Source: Providencia rettgeri
GTDB lineage: Bacteria; Pseudomonadota; Gammaproteobacteria; Enterobacterales; Enterobacteriaceae
Length of the DNA stretch: 64,000 nt
Reading direction: 5' to 3'
Assembly: GCF_013702265.1 (NCBI RefSeq)
Contig: NZ_CP059348.1
Span: forward strand, 2,170,001 to 2,234,000
The notes under the pieces are model-generated. The model searched no databases and was not told where the DNA came from. It worked only from the letters and a program-made list of their open reading frames with translations. This document shows, one piece after another, positions 46,785-55,759 of this stretch. Position 1 is the stretch's first letter. Each line of letters begins with the position of its first letter. The translations under genes were made by a program, and so were the position numbers.

Positions 46785-48416
46785 TTAATTAGTAGAATTA
46801 ATATATAACCGCTTAATATCCATGTGATCAAGAGGGTCTTCACCTTTAAATCCTCCGATTGTGGGCTTGATCATCCTTGCACTCACACGGTAATAAACGG
46901 GAACTAGCGCAGAGTCCTTATCCAGCAAGGTTTCTGCCTGTTGGTAAATCTGTTGACGAGCTTGGTCATTCGGTGCAGTTAAAGCCTCTAAAAGGAGTTG
47001 GTCATAAGCTTTATTTTTATAGGCAGCGGTATTGTTGCTGTTTTCTGACAGTAATGAATTCAAGAATGCAGACGGTTCATTGTAATCGGCGCACCATGTT
47101 GCTCTTGCAACCTGATAATTCCCTTCATGGCGATTTTGCAGTGTGGTTTTCCACTCTTGGTTTTGCAGCGTTACCTCTGCGCCAATATTTTTCTGCCACA
47201 TGGATGCGGCCACAATTGCCTGCTGTTTATTTTGGTCTGAGGTGTTATATAGCAAGGTAAACTTAAGCGGATTTTTGGCGCTATATCCTGCCTCCGCAAG
47301 CAACGCTTTCGCACGTTGATAACGCTGTTCTGGCGTGAGCTTTGCCCATTCAGGCTCTGCAAAATTACCATTATGGATAAACGTTGGTGTAAAACCGTAA
47401 GCTACCGTCTGTCCTTGATCGATAATTTTATTGGTGATGGTTTCTCTGTCTAAACCTAATTTAATGGCTTCGCGTACCCGAGGGTCAGTGAATGGGGCTT
47501 TTTGGTTATTAATTTCATAATAAAACGTACACAGAAACGGACGTACATACAGTTCGTTCGGCTTTTCCGCTTTCATCTTTTTGAACAATGTTGGGGGAAT
47601 AGCCGAATTACTAATATCAATTTCTCCACTGCGATAACGGTTGTTATCACTGACTTCAGAGGTAATGGCTAAAAAAGTCGCTTGATCGATCTGCGTTTTT
47701 GCGTCATTCCAATATAGCGGATTACGCTTGATGATAATTCGCTCGTTGACCGTCCACTCATCCAACACATAGGCACCATTGCCCACAAAAGATCCCGGTT
47801 GAGTCCACTTATCACCATATTTTTCAATGGCTTTACGGTTAACTGGTTTCATTGATGTATGGGAAAGCATATCGATAAAATACGGGACTGGATGGCTTAG
47901 GGTGACTTGCAAATGTTTGTCATCAAGGGCTTTGACACCCAACGATTCTTTGGGTTTTTGACCTTTTAAAATAGCGTCTGCATTTTCAATATAAGCATTT
48001 TGTAAATAACTGGAATAAGGCGAGCCTGTTTTAGGATCCGCTAAACGCTGCCAACTATATACAAAATCCTCTGCGACAACGGGGGTGCCATCGCTCCACT
48101 TGGCATCATCTCGCAAGGTAAATGTCCATGTGGTGTAGTTCTCATTCTGCCAGCTCGTTGCCATCCCGGGCACGGCCACACCATTAATATCGTCGTAAAC
48201 CAGCCCTTCCAATAAATTTAAAATAATATTGCCTTCAGGCACCCCTTCGACCTTATGAGGATCGAGTGAAGTGACTTCTGAACCGTTATTGACCACTATT
48301 TTATTTATGGAAGTTTTATTTGATGAGGATTTATCGGGGATTGATGAGGCTTGAGCTGAAATTGCTAATGAGAAAATGAGACAGGAAAGTAAACTGTGCT
48401 TAGTAGTAAGTTTCAT
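46785..48416 (-). CDS. Second OppA-like periplasmic peptide-binding protein
   Basis: A 543-residue family-5 solute-binding protein with a signal peptide (MKLTTKHSLLSCLIFSLAISAQA) and the same domain plan as OppA: NNGSEVTSLDPHKVEGVPEG, DDAKWSDGTPVVAEDFVYSW, and GGFKGEDPLDHMDIKRLYINS at the end. It is clearly paralogous to oppA, which follows on the same strand 94 bases later, so it is a tandem duplication that has diverged. It may widen peptide range or supply murein peptides (MppA-like role), but I cannot tell which. The long 48417-49034 region upstream should hold its promoter. Confidence 0.92.
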   Translation of the reverse strand: MKLTTKHSLLSCLIFSLAISAQASSIPDKSSSNKTSINKIVVNNGSEVTSLDPHKVEGVPEGNIILNLLEGLVYDDINGVAVPGMATSWQNENYTTWTFTLRDDAKWSDGTPVVAEDFVYSWQRLADPKTGSPYSSYLQNAYIENADAILKGQKPKESLGVKALDDKHLQVTLSHPVPYFIDMLSHTSMKPVNRKAIEKYGDKWTQPGSFVGNGAYVLDEWTVNERIIIKRNPLYWNDAKTQIDQATFLAITSEVSDNNRYRSGEIDISNSAIPPTLFKKMKAEKPNELYVRPFLCTFYYEINNQKAPFTDPRVREAIKLGLDRETITNKIIDQGQTVAYGFTPTFIHNGNFAEPEWAKLTPEQRYQRAKALLAEAGYSAKNPLKFTLLYNTSDQNKQQAIVAASMWQKNIGAEVTLQNQEWKTTLQNRHEGNYQVARATWCADYNEPSAFLNSLLSENSNNTAAYKNKAYDQLLLEALTAPNDQARQQIYQQAETLLDKDSALVPVYYRVSARMIKPTIGGFKGEDPLDHMDIKRLYINSTN

Positions 48417-49034
48417 CGTTGCGCCTTCTCCATTTCATAGTTACGGTTTTACAGTTAACGTTTCAACGTATGTTGAACGACGTTTGGCACGCCTCCACAT
48501 TGTTGACTTACTGCTGCTCTAGTCACTGTTTCCTAAGTTGTTTTCTAATTTAACCGCCAAAAGCTTTCCTTAAAGGTGCAATTTTGCTCAGAAAGCTTAT
48601 AAAAAAAAGCTATAAAAAATTACATTTAGTTAACATTTCAAATTAAAGAGTCTATTTAAAAGGGGTAACACACTATCTCAACTTTTAAATACTCAAATAA
48701 AAACAACTAGATAATAAAAAACCTTAAGTAACTCTTAAAATCTTTATCAACAATAATCCAAACATATCATTAACAATCTCTGATGAGAATAGTGAATAAA
48801 TTTACGCAGCTCACATTTCCTTACTTTTTATGCCTAATTTTGCAAAAAGTGCGACACATAATCACATTTCAAATTTATCGCGTAGAGGAATTATTTTGGT
48901 TGTAAAGGACAGCTTGGTTGCACAGAACACGCCAAAATAATTGAGTGAGTATTTTGAACTCGAAAGGAATAATGGAATGACGGGAAAAGCGGATGAGAAT
49001 AGCCGTCTAGTAAGACGGCTAAATAATGCTCAAA
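48417..49034. other. Long AT-rich region upstream of the oppA-like gene
   Basis: 618 bases with no convincing gene. Near its right end, AATTATTTTGG (48889-48899) is exactly repeated in inverse at 48932-48942, 32 bases apart, with TTGGTTG repeated directly between the arms. It may be an operator, an RNA hairpin or an unannotated small RNA. The rest probably includes the opp promoter and a long leader. Confidence 0.55.
49001..49020 (-). terminator. Weak terminator after ychE
   Basis: AGCCGTCT pairs with AGACGGCT around AGTA or TACT, 15 bases after the ychE stop. The following sequence on the minus strand (TATTCTC) is only partly T-rich, so this is a weak or partial terminator. Confidence 0.55.
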
Positions 49035-49679
49035 CTATAAAAGCCCTGGAAATATGGCTTTAACACCGGTTACAGCGATTTCGATGCCTAATGACATAAG
49101 TAGCAGGCCCATGATACGGGTGACAACGTTGATGCCCGTTTGCCCTAAGTAACGAACCAGTAAAGATGCAGAACGGAACAACAGCCAACAGCAAAAAGCG
49201 AACAAAATACTGGTTAACGCTAAACCAATAAAGTTCTGCCAGCCAGTCCAACGTGATGACCAGACAATACACGAACTGATTGCCCCGGGACCCGCCATTA
49301 ACGGAAGCGCTAACGGCACCACCCCAATACTATCTCGCACTGCGGTTTCTGTTTTTTCTTGTTTGTTCTGTTTGTCCTCACCAATTTTACCGCTGATCAT
49401 CGATAACGCGATGGTGACAATCAGAATTCCCCCCGCAATACGGAATGAGTCAATTGAAATACCAAACAGCTGTAATATCGAGTCCCCCACCAACAGTGAT
49501 GTGCAGAGAATAATTGCGACTGATGAGTTGGCTATCGTATTAGTTCTATTGCGGCTCGCAACGGTTTGATAGTTTGTCATACTAATAAACACAGGCAGGA
49601 TACCAACCGGGTTTACTAACGCAAATAGACCAATAAAAAATTTAATATAGCCTGATAAATCAAGTAATGTTGCGCTCAC
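49035..49679 (-). CDS. ychE: MarC-family membrane protein YchE
   Basis: A 214-residue inner-membrane protein of the MarC/UPF0056 family with about six helices. The start is a GTG at 49679; the family alignment with E. coli YchE begins at the same residue, and the reading matches IKFFIGLFALVNPVGILPVFISM. Transport function is unproven. ychE sits between opp and adhE, as in E. coli. The conserved block GEDKQNKQEKTETAVRDSIG is present. Confidence 0.93.
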   Translation of the reverse strand: MSATLLDLSGYIKFFIGLFALVNPVGILPVFISMTNYQTVASRNRTNTIANSSVAIILCTSLLVGDSILQLFGISIDSFRIAGGILIVTIALSMISGKIGEDKQNKQEKTETAVRDSIGVVPLALPLMAGPGAISSCIVWSSRWTGWQNFIGLALTSILFAFCCWLLFRSASLLVRYLGQTGINVVTRIMGLLLMSLGIEIAVTGVKAIFPGLL

Positions 49680-50202
49680 CCATTAATACCCTCATAAAAT
49701 TCTTAAACAAGAAACGCTTACCTGAACTAATTTTATCACTGAAATCGCTAAAATCCTTAGTTAAAGAACAATTTTGTGCATCTTAATAGAATTATTTATT
49801 GCAGCTTATCTTAATGACTAAAAAAGGATGATTTATTCACCTCTTTTTAGCGATAAATTAATCATTTATTTGCAAATCAAGGAATCCCGTAAAAACGGCA
49901 TGCTGAATGGAGTCAGCTTGCATATTTTGTGATTTAGATCACTTTATTAAATTCCCTTTTTGTTAATCTAGTCTCAACTGATAAACGCAGTGATCAATCA
50001 GTTAATTTTTACTTTTTGAGCTATTTATCTGAGATTTATAAGCCAATTAGCATGGGTGAAAAGCATTATTATTAAGTTTATCTATACTGTTGTTTTAGGT
50101 ACTTATTTAGAATGGCCACTTTGGACGCTCTAGCCACAACAGCTTTTTTTAGATGCTTTGCTCATTGGCTTAAAAATTTTAACTTTATCAGGAGTAATCT
50201 AT
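49680..50202. other. adhE control region
   Basis: About 520 bases upstream of adhE with no gene. It contains the CRP/FNR-like site listed separately and an inverted repeat AACTGAT/ATCAGTT (49976-50003). adhE in E. coli also has a long regulated leader. Confidence 0.6.
49928..49943. promoter_or_regulatory. CRP/FNR-like palindrome upstream of adhE
   Basis: TGTGATTTAGATCACT is a near-perfect CRP site (TGTGA-N6-TCACA with one end mismatch). It also resembles an FNR site (TTGAT-N4-ATCAA) with the outer base changed on each side. It lies 260 bases before the adhE start. Confidence 0.6.
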
Positions 50203-52863
50203 ATGTCCGTAACAAACGTTACTGAACTCAATGAACTTGTTGCTCGTGTCAAAAAAGCTCAACGTGAATTTGCCAGCTTCTCTCAAGAGAAAGTTGATCG
50301 TATTTTCCGCGCCGCTGCCCTTGCTGCTGCTGATGCACGAATTCCATTAGCAAAACTCGCGGTTGAAGAGTCAGGCATGGGAATTGTTGAAGATAAAGTG
50401 ATTAAAAACCACTTCGCTTCTGAGTATATCTACAACGCCTATAAAGATGAAAAAACCTGTGGTGTTCTATCTGAAGACCCAACTTTTGGTACCATCACCA
50501 TTGCTGAGCCGATTGGTATTATCTGCGGTATCGTTCCAACTACTAACCCAACCTCTACCGCAATTTTTAAATCATTAATTAGTTTAAAAACCCGTAACGC
50601 AATTATTTTCTCTCCACACCCACGCGCTAAAATTGCGACCAACCGTGCAGCTGAAATTGTATTGAATGCGGCCATTGAAGCTGGCGCACCGAAAGATATT
50701 ATTGGCTGGATTGACTCCCCTTCTGTTGAGCTATCCAATGCCCTGATGCACCACCCTGACATTAACCTGATCTTAGCGACAGGTGGCCCAGGCATGGTGA
50801 AAGCAGCTTACAGTTCCGGTAAACCTGCGATTGGTGTTGGTGCGGGTAACACGCCAGTTGTTATCGATGAAACTGCAGACATCAAACGTGCCGTTGCCTC
50901 TATCTTAATGTCAAAAACGTTTGATAACGGCGTGATTTGCGCATCTGAACAATCTGTTGTGGTAGTTGATGCGGTTTATGACCAAGTCCGTGAGCGTTTC
51001 TCTACCCACGGTGGCTACCTGCTGCAAGGTAAAGAGCTCAAAGCGGTACAAAATATTATTTTGAAAGATGGCAACTTAAATGCGGCTATCGTGGGTCAAC
51101 CTGCATTTAAAATTGCAGAAATGGCTGGGGTTGTTGTTCCTGAAACGACTAAGATTTTAATCGGTGAAGTCAAACTTGTTGATGAGTCAGAACCATTCGC
51201 TCATGAAAAACTGTCCCCACTCTTAGCGATGTATCGCGCTAAAAACTTTGAAGATGCGGTAGAGAAAGCTGAACAGTTAGTGGAAATGGGTGGTATCGGT
51301 CACACATCTTGTCTCTATACTGACCAAGATAACCAGCATGACCGTGTCAGCTATTTTGGCGAAAAAATGAAAACGGCGCGTATTTTGATTAATACCCCTG
51401 CGTCTCAAGGCGGTATCGGTGACCTGTATAACTTTAAACTGGCGCCATCTTTAACCTTGGGTTGTGGTTCTTGGGGTGGTAACTCTATCTCTGAAAACGT
51501 AGGACCAAAACATTTAATCAATAAGAAAACCGTGGCAAAAAGAGCTGAAAATATGTTGTGGCATAAACTTCCTAGTTCAATCTATTTCCGCCGTGGATGT
51601 CTTCCAATCGCTTTAGAAGAGATAGCCACTGATGGTGCAAAACGCGTCTTTATCGTGACCGATAGCTACTTATTTAATAATGGCTATGTTGATGAAATTG
51701 TCGATGTTCTGAAAAAACACCATATTGAGACCGATGTTTTCTTTGAAGTTGAAGCTGATCCAACATTATCCGTTGTGCGTAAAGGTGCTGCGCAAATGCA
51801 AGCCTTCCAACCGGATGTAATCATTGCCTTAGGTGGTGGTTCCCCAATGGATGCCGCGAAAATCATGTGGGTGATGTACGAACATCCAGAAACACACTTT
51901 GAAGAATTAGCGTTACGTTTTATGGATATCCGTAAACGTATTCATAAGTTCCCGAAAATGGGAGTGAAAGCAAAACTGGTCGCTATCACCACCACTTCAG
52001 GTACAGGTTCAGAAGTGACACCATTTGCCGTTGTGACTGATGATAAAACAGGTCAAAAATACCCATTAGCGGACTACGCATTAACACCAAACATGGCGAT
52101 TGTTGATGCTAACCTTGTGATGAATATGCCTAAATCCTTAACCGCGTTTGGTGGTTTGGATGCGGTGACTCACGCATTAGAATCTTATGTTTCTGTTCTG
52201 GCAAATGAGTTCTCTGATGGTCAAGCACTCAAAGCACTGACCCTGTTAAAAGATTATCTGCCAGCAAGCTACCATGAAGGGGCAAAAAACCCAGTAGCAA
52301 GAGAGCGCGTTCATAATGCGGCAACATTAGCGGGTATTGCTTTTGCTAACGCCTTCTTAGGGGTTTGTCACTCAATGGCACACAAACTAGGATCGGAATT
52401 CCATATTCCACACGGTTTAGCTAACGCCCTGTTGATTTGTAACGTAATTCGTTTCAACGCAAATGATAACCCAACTAAGCAAACAGCATTCAGCCAATAT
52501 GACCGCCCTCAAGCACGTCGCCAATATGCTGAAATTGCAGACCACTTAGGGTTAACTAAAGCAGGCGACCGCACTGGTGCGAAAATTGAACGCTTACTGG
52601 CTTGGTTAGAAGAAATGAAAGCTGATTTAGGCATTCCTAAGTCTATCCGTGAAGCTGGCGTTGCAGAAGCAGACTTCTTAGCTCACTTAGATAAACTGTC
52701 TGAAGATGCATTTGATGACCAATGTACTGGCGCTAACCCACGTTATCCGCTGATTTCTGAAATTAAACAACTGTTACTGGATTCTTACTACGGTCGTGAA
52801 TTTACTGAACAAAGTGCAGAGCCAGCGGCACCAAAAGCTGAAAAGAAAAGTAGCAAAAAATAG
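50203..52863 (+). CDS. adhE: Bifunctional acetaldehyde-CoA/alcohol dehydrogenase AdhE
   Basis: Converts acetyl-CoA to ethanol in two NADH steps during anaerobic growth; forms spirosomes. 886 residues. The N-terminal aldehyde dehydrogenase half (about 1-440) has its nucleophile in NGVICASEQS. The C-terminal iron alcohol dehydrogenase half (about 450-870) has GGGSPMDAAK and metal ligands in DAVTHALESY and CHSMAHKLGSEFHIPHG. The start at 50203 has AGGAG eight bases upstream and matches the family; 15 upstream codons in frame are not coding. The Lys-rich tail after residue 870 is usual. ychE-adhE order is conserved, but tdk is separated by a fimbrial cluster. Confidence 0.97.
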   Translation: MSVTNVTELNELVARVKKAQREFASFSQEKVDRIFRAAALAAADARIPLAKLAVEESGMGIVEDKVIKNHFASEYIYNAYKDEKTCGVLSEDPTFGTITIAEPIGIICGIVPTTNPTSTAIFKSLISLKTRNAIIFSPHPRAKIATNRAAEIVLNAAIEAGAPKDIIGWIDSPSVELSNALMHHPDINLILATGGPGMVKAAYSSGKPAIGVGAGNTPVVIDETADIKRAVASILMSKTFDNGVICASEQSVVVVDAVYDQVRERFSTHGGYLLQGKELKAVQNIILKDGNLNAAIVGQPAFKIAEMAGVVVPETTKILIGEVKLVDESEPFAHEKLSPLLAMYRAKNFEDAVEKAEQLVEMGGIGHTSCLYTDQDNQHDRVSYFGEKMKTARILINTPASQGGIGDLYNFKLAPSLTLGCGSWGGNSISENVGPKHLINKKTVAKRAENMLWHKLPSSIYFRRGCLPIALEEIATDGAKRVFIVTDSYLFNNGYVDEIVDVLKKHHIETDVFFEVEADPTLSVVRKGAAQMQAFQPDVIIALGGGSPMDAAKIMWVMYEHPETHFEELALRFMDIRKRIHKFPKMGVKAKLVAITTTSGTGSEVTPFAVVTDDKTGQKYPLADYALTPNMAIVDANLVMNMPKSLTAFGGLDAVTHALESYVSVLANEFSDGQALKALTLLKDYLPASYHEGAKNPVARERVHNAATLAGIAFANAFLGVCHSMAHKLGSEFHIPHGLANALLICNVIRFNANDNPTKQTAFSQYDRPQARRQYAEIADHLGLTKAGDRTGAKIERLLAWLEEMKADLGIPKSIREAGVAEADFLAHLDKLSEDAFDDQCTGANPRYPLISEIKQLLLDSYYGREFTEQSAEPAAPKAEKKSSKK

Positions 52864-52897
52864 TTAACATACTGATGGCTTAGCCATTAATAGATAA

Positions 52898-52945
52898 AAA
52901 AGGCTTCAAAAGATTTAGGGTCTCCCTAACGCTTTTGGAGCCTTT
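52898..52945 (+). terminator. Terminator of adhE
   Basis: AAAGGCTTCAAAAG pairs with CTTTTGGAGCCTTT with a short loop and one G-U pair, then a T-run. It lies 35 bases after the stop. Confidence 0.9.
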
Positions 52946-53252
52946 CTCGTTATTGCACCATCATAAACCGATGAGAATATGTCAAAATATTTCCTCGTCA
53001 AAAGAGTAAATTATTGATTTGAAATATATTCACCTCACCATCACTCTTATGCAGTGTAAATTACTAACACTTTCACCCTGATTTGATACACAGTTCACAT
53101 TTATTCCCTTCATTACCTCTTGTATTCTTATTTCATCGAAGCAAGGCGGGCAGTTAATTATCTTGCATTAATTCATTTTCATTAATGGCTCTCACTCACT
53201 GATTTTTATAAATACAAGAGTCACCACATTTAAACTTATTAAGAGAATAATT
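52946..53252. other. Upstream region of the fimbrial cluster
   Basis: About 300 bases, AT-rich, expected to hold the fimbrial promoter. I looked for a fim/mrp-type invertible switch (paired inverted repeats with a recombinase gene) and found neither. The ribosome site AAGAGAA precedes the first pilin gene. Confidence 0.6.
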
Positions 53253-53831
53253 ATGTCATTATTAAATAAAGCTACACCAGCAATCTTATTAGCCTCTGTT
53301 TTAGCAACACCAGCCGCATTTGCGGAAGAAAATACACCACAGGGTAATCACGCGGCCACGGTCACTTTTGAAGCCCACGTTCGTACTGCTAGCTGTAACG
53401 TCTCTTCTACCACTGAAGGCGGCATGGTTAATTGGGGCGTATTTACCTCTCAAAGTGTGAAAGATATTGAGAAAAATACAGCGATTGGCGAAACCAAAAA
53501 CTTTAATTTAGTACTAACCGAGTGCTCTCAACCTCAAAAGGATGACAGTACCGTATTAGTTCATGCATCGGGTTCAGCATCACAATACAACCCAAATTTA
53601 TTTGCAAACTCTGCTGCTAAATCCCTAGCGGTAGAATTAAAAGCCATCAGTGAAAATAGTGGAAAAGTCAGTGTATTACCAAATAAAGAATCAACTGTCG
53701 CGCTGGCAAATAATCTTTCAACGAGTGGCTTTGCTAATATTCCGATGGAAGCACGCTTAATAAAAATCAATGATACAAATGAAGGTGATAGCTTAAAAGT
53801 CCCTGTCACATTTACTGTTTCTTATAATTAA
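53253..53831 (+). CDS. Fimbrial major subunit (pilin)
   Basis: A 192-residue chaperone-usher pilin. The signal peptide ends AAFAEE. The N-terminal donor strand (about 30-48) precedes the first Cys in TASCNVSS, which pairs with the Cys in LTECSQP. The C-terminus FTVSYN has the penultimate Tyr and alternating hydrophobic end-strand of fimbrial subunits. It is the first and most completely pilin-like gene in the cluster, so probably the major shaft subunit. It is followed by a hairpin (53870-53910), then a chaperone gene. Confidence 0.88.
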   Translation: MSLLNKATPAILLASVLATPAAFAEENTPQGNHAATVTFEAHVRTASCNVSSTTEGGMVNWGVFTSQSVKDIEKNTAIGETKNFNLVLTECSQPQKDDSTVLVHASGSASQYNPNLFANSAAKSLAVELKAISENSGKVSVLPNKESTVALANNLSTSGFANIPMEARLIKINDTNEGDSLKVPVTFTVSYN

Positions 53832-53869
53832 TTCCCCATATCAAAATACAATCAATAAGTGTACATTAT

Positions 53870-53910
53870 GGGCAGAGGTCGTTGTTTGTTTCTCTATTGG
53901 GACTCTGCTC
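53870..53910 (+). other. Hairpin between the major pilin and first chaperone genes
   Basis: GCAGA-x-GTC pairs with GAC-TCTGC across 23 bases of loop sequence, with one bulged base. No T-run follows, so transcription is not fully stopped. Such hairpins can raise the level of the major pilin over downstream genes. Confidence 0.45.
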
Positions 53911-53924
53911 ATTAAGGTAACTCG

Positions 53925-54632
53925 ATGAAACTACGTATTAGCAACCTATCTAGTCTATTTTGCAGCTTATTATTTGTTTTTTCTGCCAATGCTACCGCCA
54001 AAGGCGTCAGCTTAGATGCAACTCGTATTGTGTATGTGCAAGGCGAGAAAAGCGTCGCAATATCGGTTGTTAATAGTGAAGCAAAAACCACTTATTTAAC
54101 TCGTGCATTTATTACCACTGAAAATAATGACCGTAATACGCCATTTGAAGTGACGCCCCCTGTATTTAAAGTTGCCCCAAATAGCCAACAAGAAGTCAGA
54201 ATTTTAGCAAAAAATAATACACTCCCCACAGATCGGGAATCACTGTTTTTATTTCATGCAATGATGATTGCAGGTCAATCTGAAAAAGTCGATGGGGATG
54301 GTTTAAATATCGGTTATGACCATGTCATTAAACTATTCTATCGCCCAAAAAATCTGCCATTGACGTCTGATGACGCCCAAAAAAAATTAAAATTTACGGT
54401 TAAAGGTTCCCAATTAATCGCAACCAACGATACACCTTATTACATTAACCTAGCGCAAGTTAAAATTAATCAGCAGCGTCTTGATGTAAGTTTAGAAAAG
54501 AAAAATACCACCATCCCCCCATTTTCGTCATTGAGTTACCCTATTTCACCTAGCATGAACAAAGGTGCCATTATTTGGCGCACCATTACTGACTTAGGGG
54601 GTACCCATGAATTCAATGCGCAACTTCCTTAA
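53925..54632 (+). CDS. Periplasmic fimbrial chaperone 1
   Basis: A 235-residue PapD-like chaperone with a signal peptide (cleaved near NATAKG). Family marks are the G1-strand-type text PVFKVAPNSQQEVRIL, the TDRESLFLFHAM stretch, and the domain-2 core KLFYRPKNLP. It holds pilin subunits in the periplasm by donor-strand complementation. The start has AAGG upstream. A run of eight A (54379-54386) lies in the gene. The next pilin gene starts 26 bases before this stop. Confidence 0.9.
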   Translation: MKLRISNLSSLFCSLLFVFSANATAKGVSLDATRIVYVQGEKSVAISVVNSEAKTTYLTRAFITTENNDRNTPFEVTPPVFKVAPNSQQEVRILAKNNTLPTDRESLFLFHAMMIAGQSEKVDGDGLNIGYDHVIKLFYRPKNLPLTSDDAQKKLKFTVKGSQLIATNDTPYYINLAQVKINQQRLDVSLEKKNTTIPPFSSLSYPISPSMNKGAIIWRTITDLGGTHEFNAQLP

Positions 54633-55179
54633 CGTTACCATTTGTTTTCTCAGCGCATTCTCTTTTTGCCCGACTGCACTTGCTCAATCAAACCAAGATG
54701 CAAGTGTCGACTTAGTGGTAAAAGGTCATGTATCTAAAGGCAGTTGCTCTTTTTCTTTTTCCAATAAAACGGTGACATTCTCGCAGCCTATTATTGCGCG
54801 AAATATACAACAAGATCTTAATGGTGATGCTGCGACAGAGCCTTTCTCTCTTGAATATGTTTGCCAAGATTATAATGGCGAAGAGCTACCTGATTTACAG
54901 GTTTCATTGGCTGCAGATAGTCAGTCATCTATTACGAATGGCAAGCTAGCACCGAAAGAAAACATCACTCATGCTGCATTTTCATTGCGCCAATGTAATA
55001 GCGTGAAAGGAAATTGCCAATCCATTGATTTTACAGGAGACACCTCAACCATTGCATTTCCTGTCACTAATGGCGATAACGAAAAACATTTCGAGGCAAA
55101 AGTGGTGAAATTAGATAATACGCCAGTTAGCGCAGGAAAACTTAGCGCGGCTGTGGTGTTCACGTTTTTGCAACCATGA
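54607..55179 (+). CDS. Fimbrial minor subunit 1
   Basis: A 190-residue pilin-like protein with signal peptide (ending TALAQS). Two Cys pairs are visible (GSCSFSF with YVCQDY, and LRQCNSVKGNC), more than in a shaft pilin. It lacks the penultimate Tyr (end VVFTFLQP). It is likely a minor or tip-linked subunit. It overlaps chaperone 1 by 26 bases. An ATG three codons in (54616) is an alternative start. Confidence 0.8.
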   Translation: MNSMRNFLNVTICFLSAFSFCPTALAQSNQDASVDLVVKGHVSKGSCSFSFSNKTVTFSQPIIARNIQQDLNGDAATEPFSLEYVCQDYNGEELPDLQVSLAADSQSSITNGKLAPKENITHAAFSLRQCNSVKGNCQSIDFTGDTSTIAFPVTNGDNEKHFEAKVVKLDNTPVSAGKLSAAVVFTFLQP

Positions 55180-55221
55180 TCGTGTGTAGATATGACCGTT
55201 GCTAAATATGAGAAGAAAGCC

Positions 55222-55749
55222 ATGAAATTATTATTCAGCACTGCATTATTATCTCTTTTATCCAATCTAGGATGGAGTGCGAATAACGCTGAATTCGATT
55301 TTAATGTCAAAGTTATCGAACAAATGTGTCGAATTTCAATTGAGGGCACTTCCCTGAATGAAGTGGATTTTGGCAATATTACTGTTTCAAATATTGAGAC
55401 CAATCAAGTCCAACCTATTCCAATTACAGTTACGCTCTCTGATTGCACCACCAATAATTTTCACAATGCTGTCGTCAAAGTATCCCCAAAAAACTATATT
55501 GACCCGATTACCTTTATTGATGAGCCAAGCAAAAATTTTGGTGTCAGTTTTTCTGAAAGTAATAACGTTGCAGCTTCTGCAAACTTTAGCGATTTTATTG
55601 AAAAAGGCAGTAATGCTTGGCAAAACATCAGCCAGGATCAACTGCATAAAACCCTTTATACTTATATTCGGTGTCCGTCTGGAAAAACTTGTGATCCGCA
55701 AATTGGCCCTTTCCAATCGACAATTACTTTTTCCTTTATCGTGGATTAA
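55222..55749 (+). CDS. Fimbrial minor subunit 2
   Basis: A 175-residue pilin-like protein. The start at 55222 gives a clean signal peptide (MKLLFSTALLSLLSNLGWSA); the longer frame from 55192 adds ten polar residues and lacks support. Cysteines in QMCRISIEG and LSDCTTNN fit the pilin disulfide, with a second pair near IRCPSGKTCDP. The end is ITFSFIVD, without a penultimate Tyr. It is probably a minor subunit or adaptor. Confidence 0.78.
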   Translation: MKLLFSTALLSLLSNLGWSANNAEFDFNVKVIEQMCRISIEGTSLNEVDFGNITVSNIETNQVQPIPITVTLSDCTTNNFHNAVVKVSPKNYIDPITFIDEPSKNFGVSFSESNNVAASANFSDFIEKGSNAWQNISQDQLHKTLYTYIRCPSGKTCDPQIGPFQSTITFSFIVD

Positions 55750-55759
55750 ATAAGCTGAT

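Noticed and set aside
46877-47260. 127-codon plus-strand frame opposite the second oppA-like gene
   Set aside because: Antisense shadow. The minus-strand frame is a full-length binding protein.
53145-53160. GCAAGGCGGGCA resembles the left end of the ERIC copies
   Set aside because: Only about 12 bases match. The central hairpin and right arm are absent.
52946-53252. Possible invertible fim/mrp-type promoter switch
   Set aside because: No pair of inverted repeats of useful length and no site-specific recombinase gene were found in or beside the cluster.
54969-55403. 144-codon minus-strand frame in the fimbrial cluster
   Set aside because: It lies opposite two pilin-like genes that have signal peptides and Cys pairs. 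It has no supporting features.
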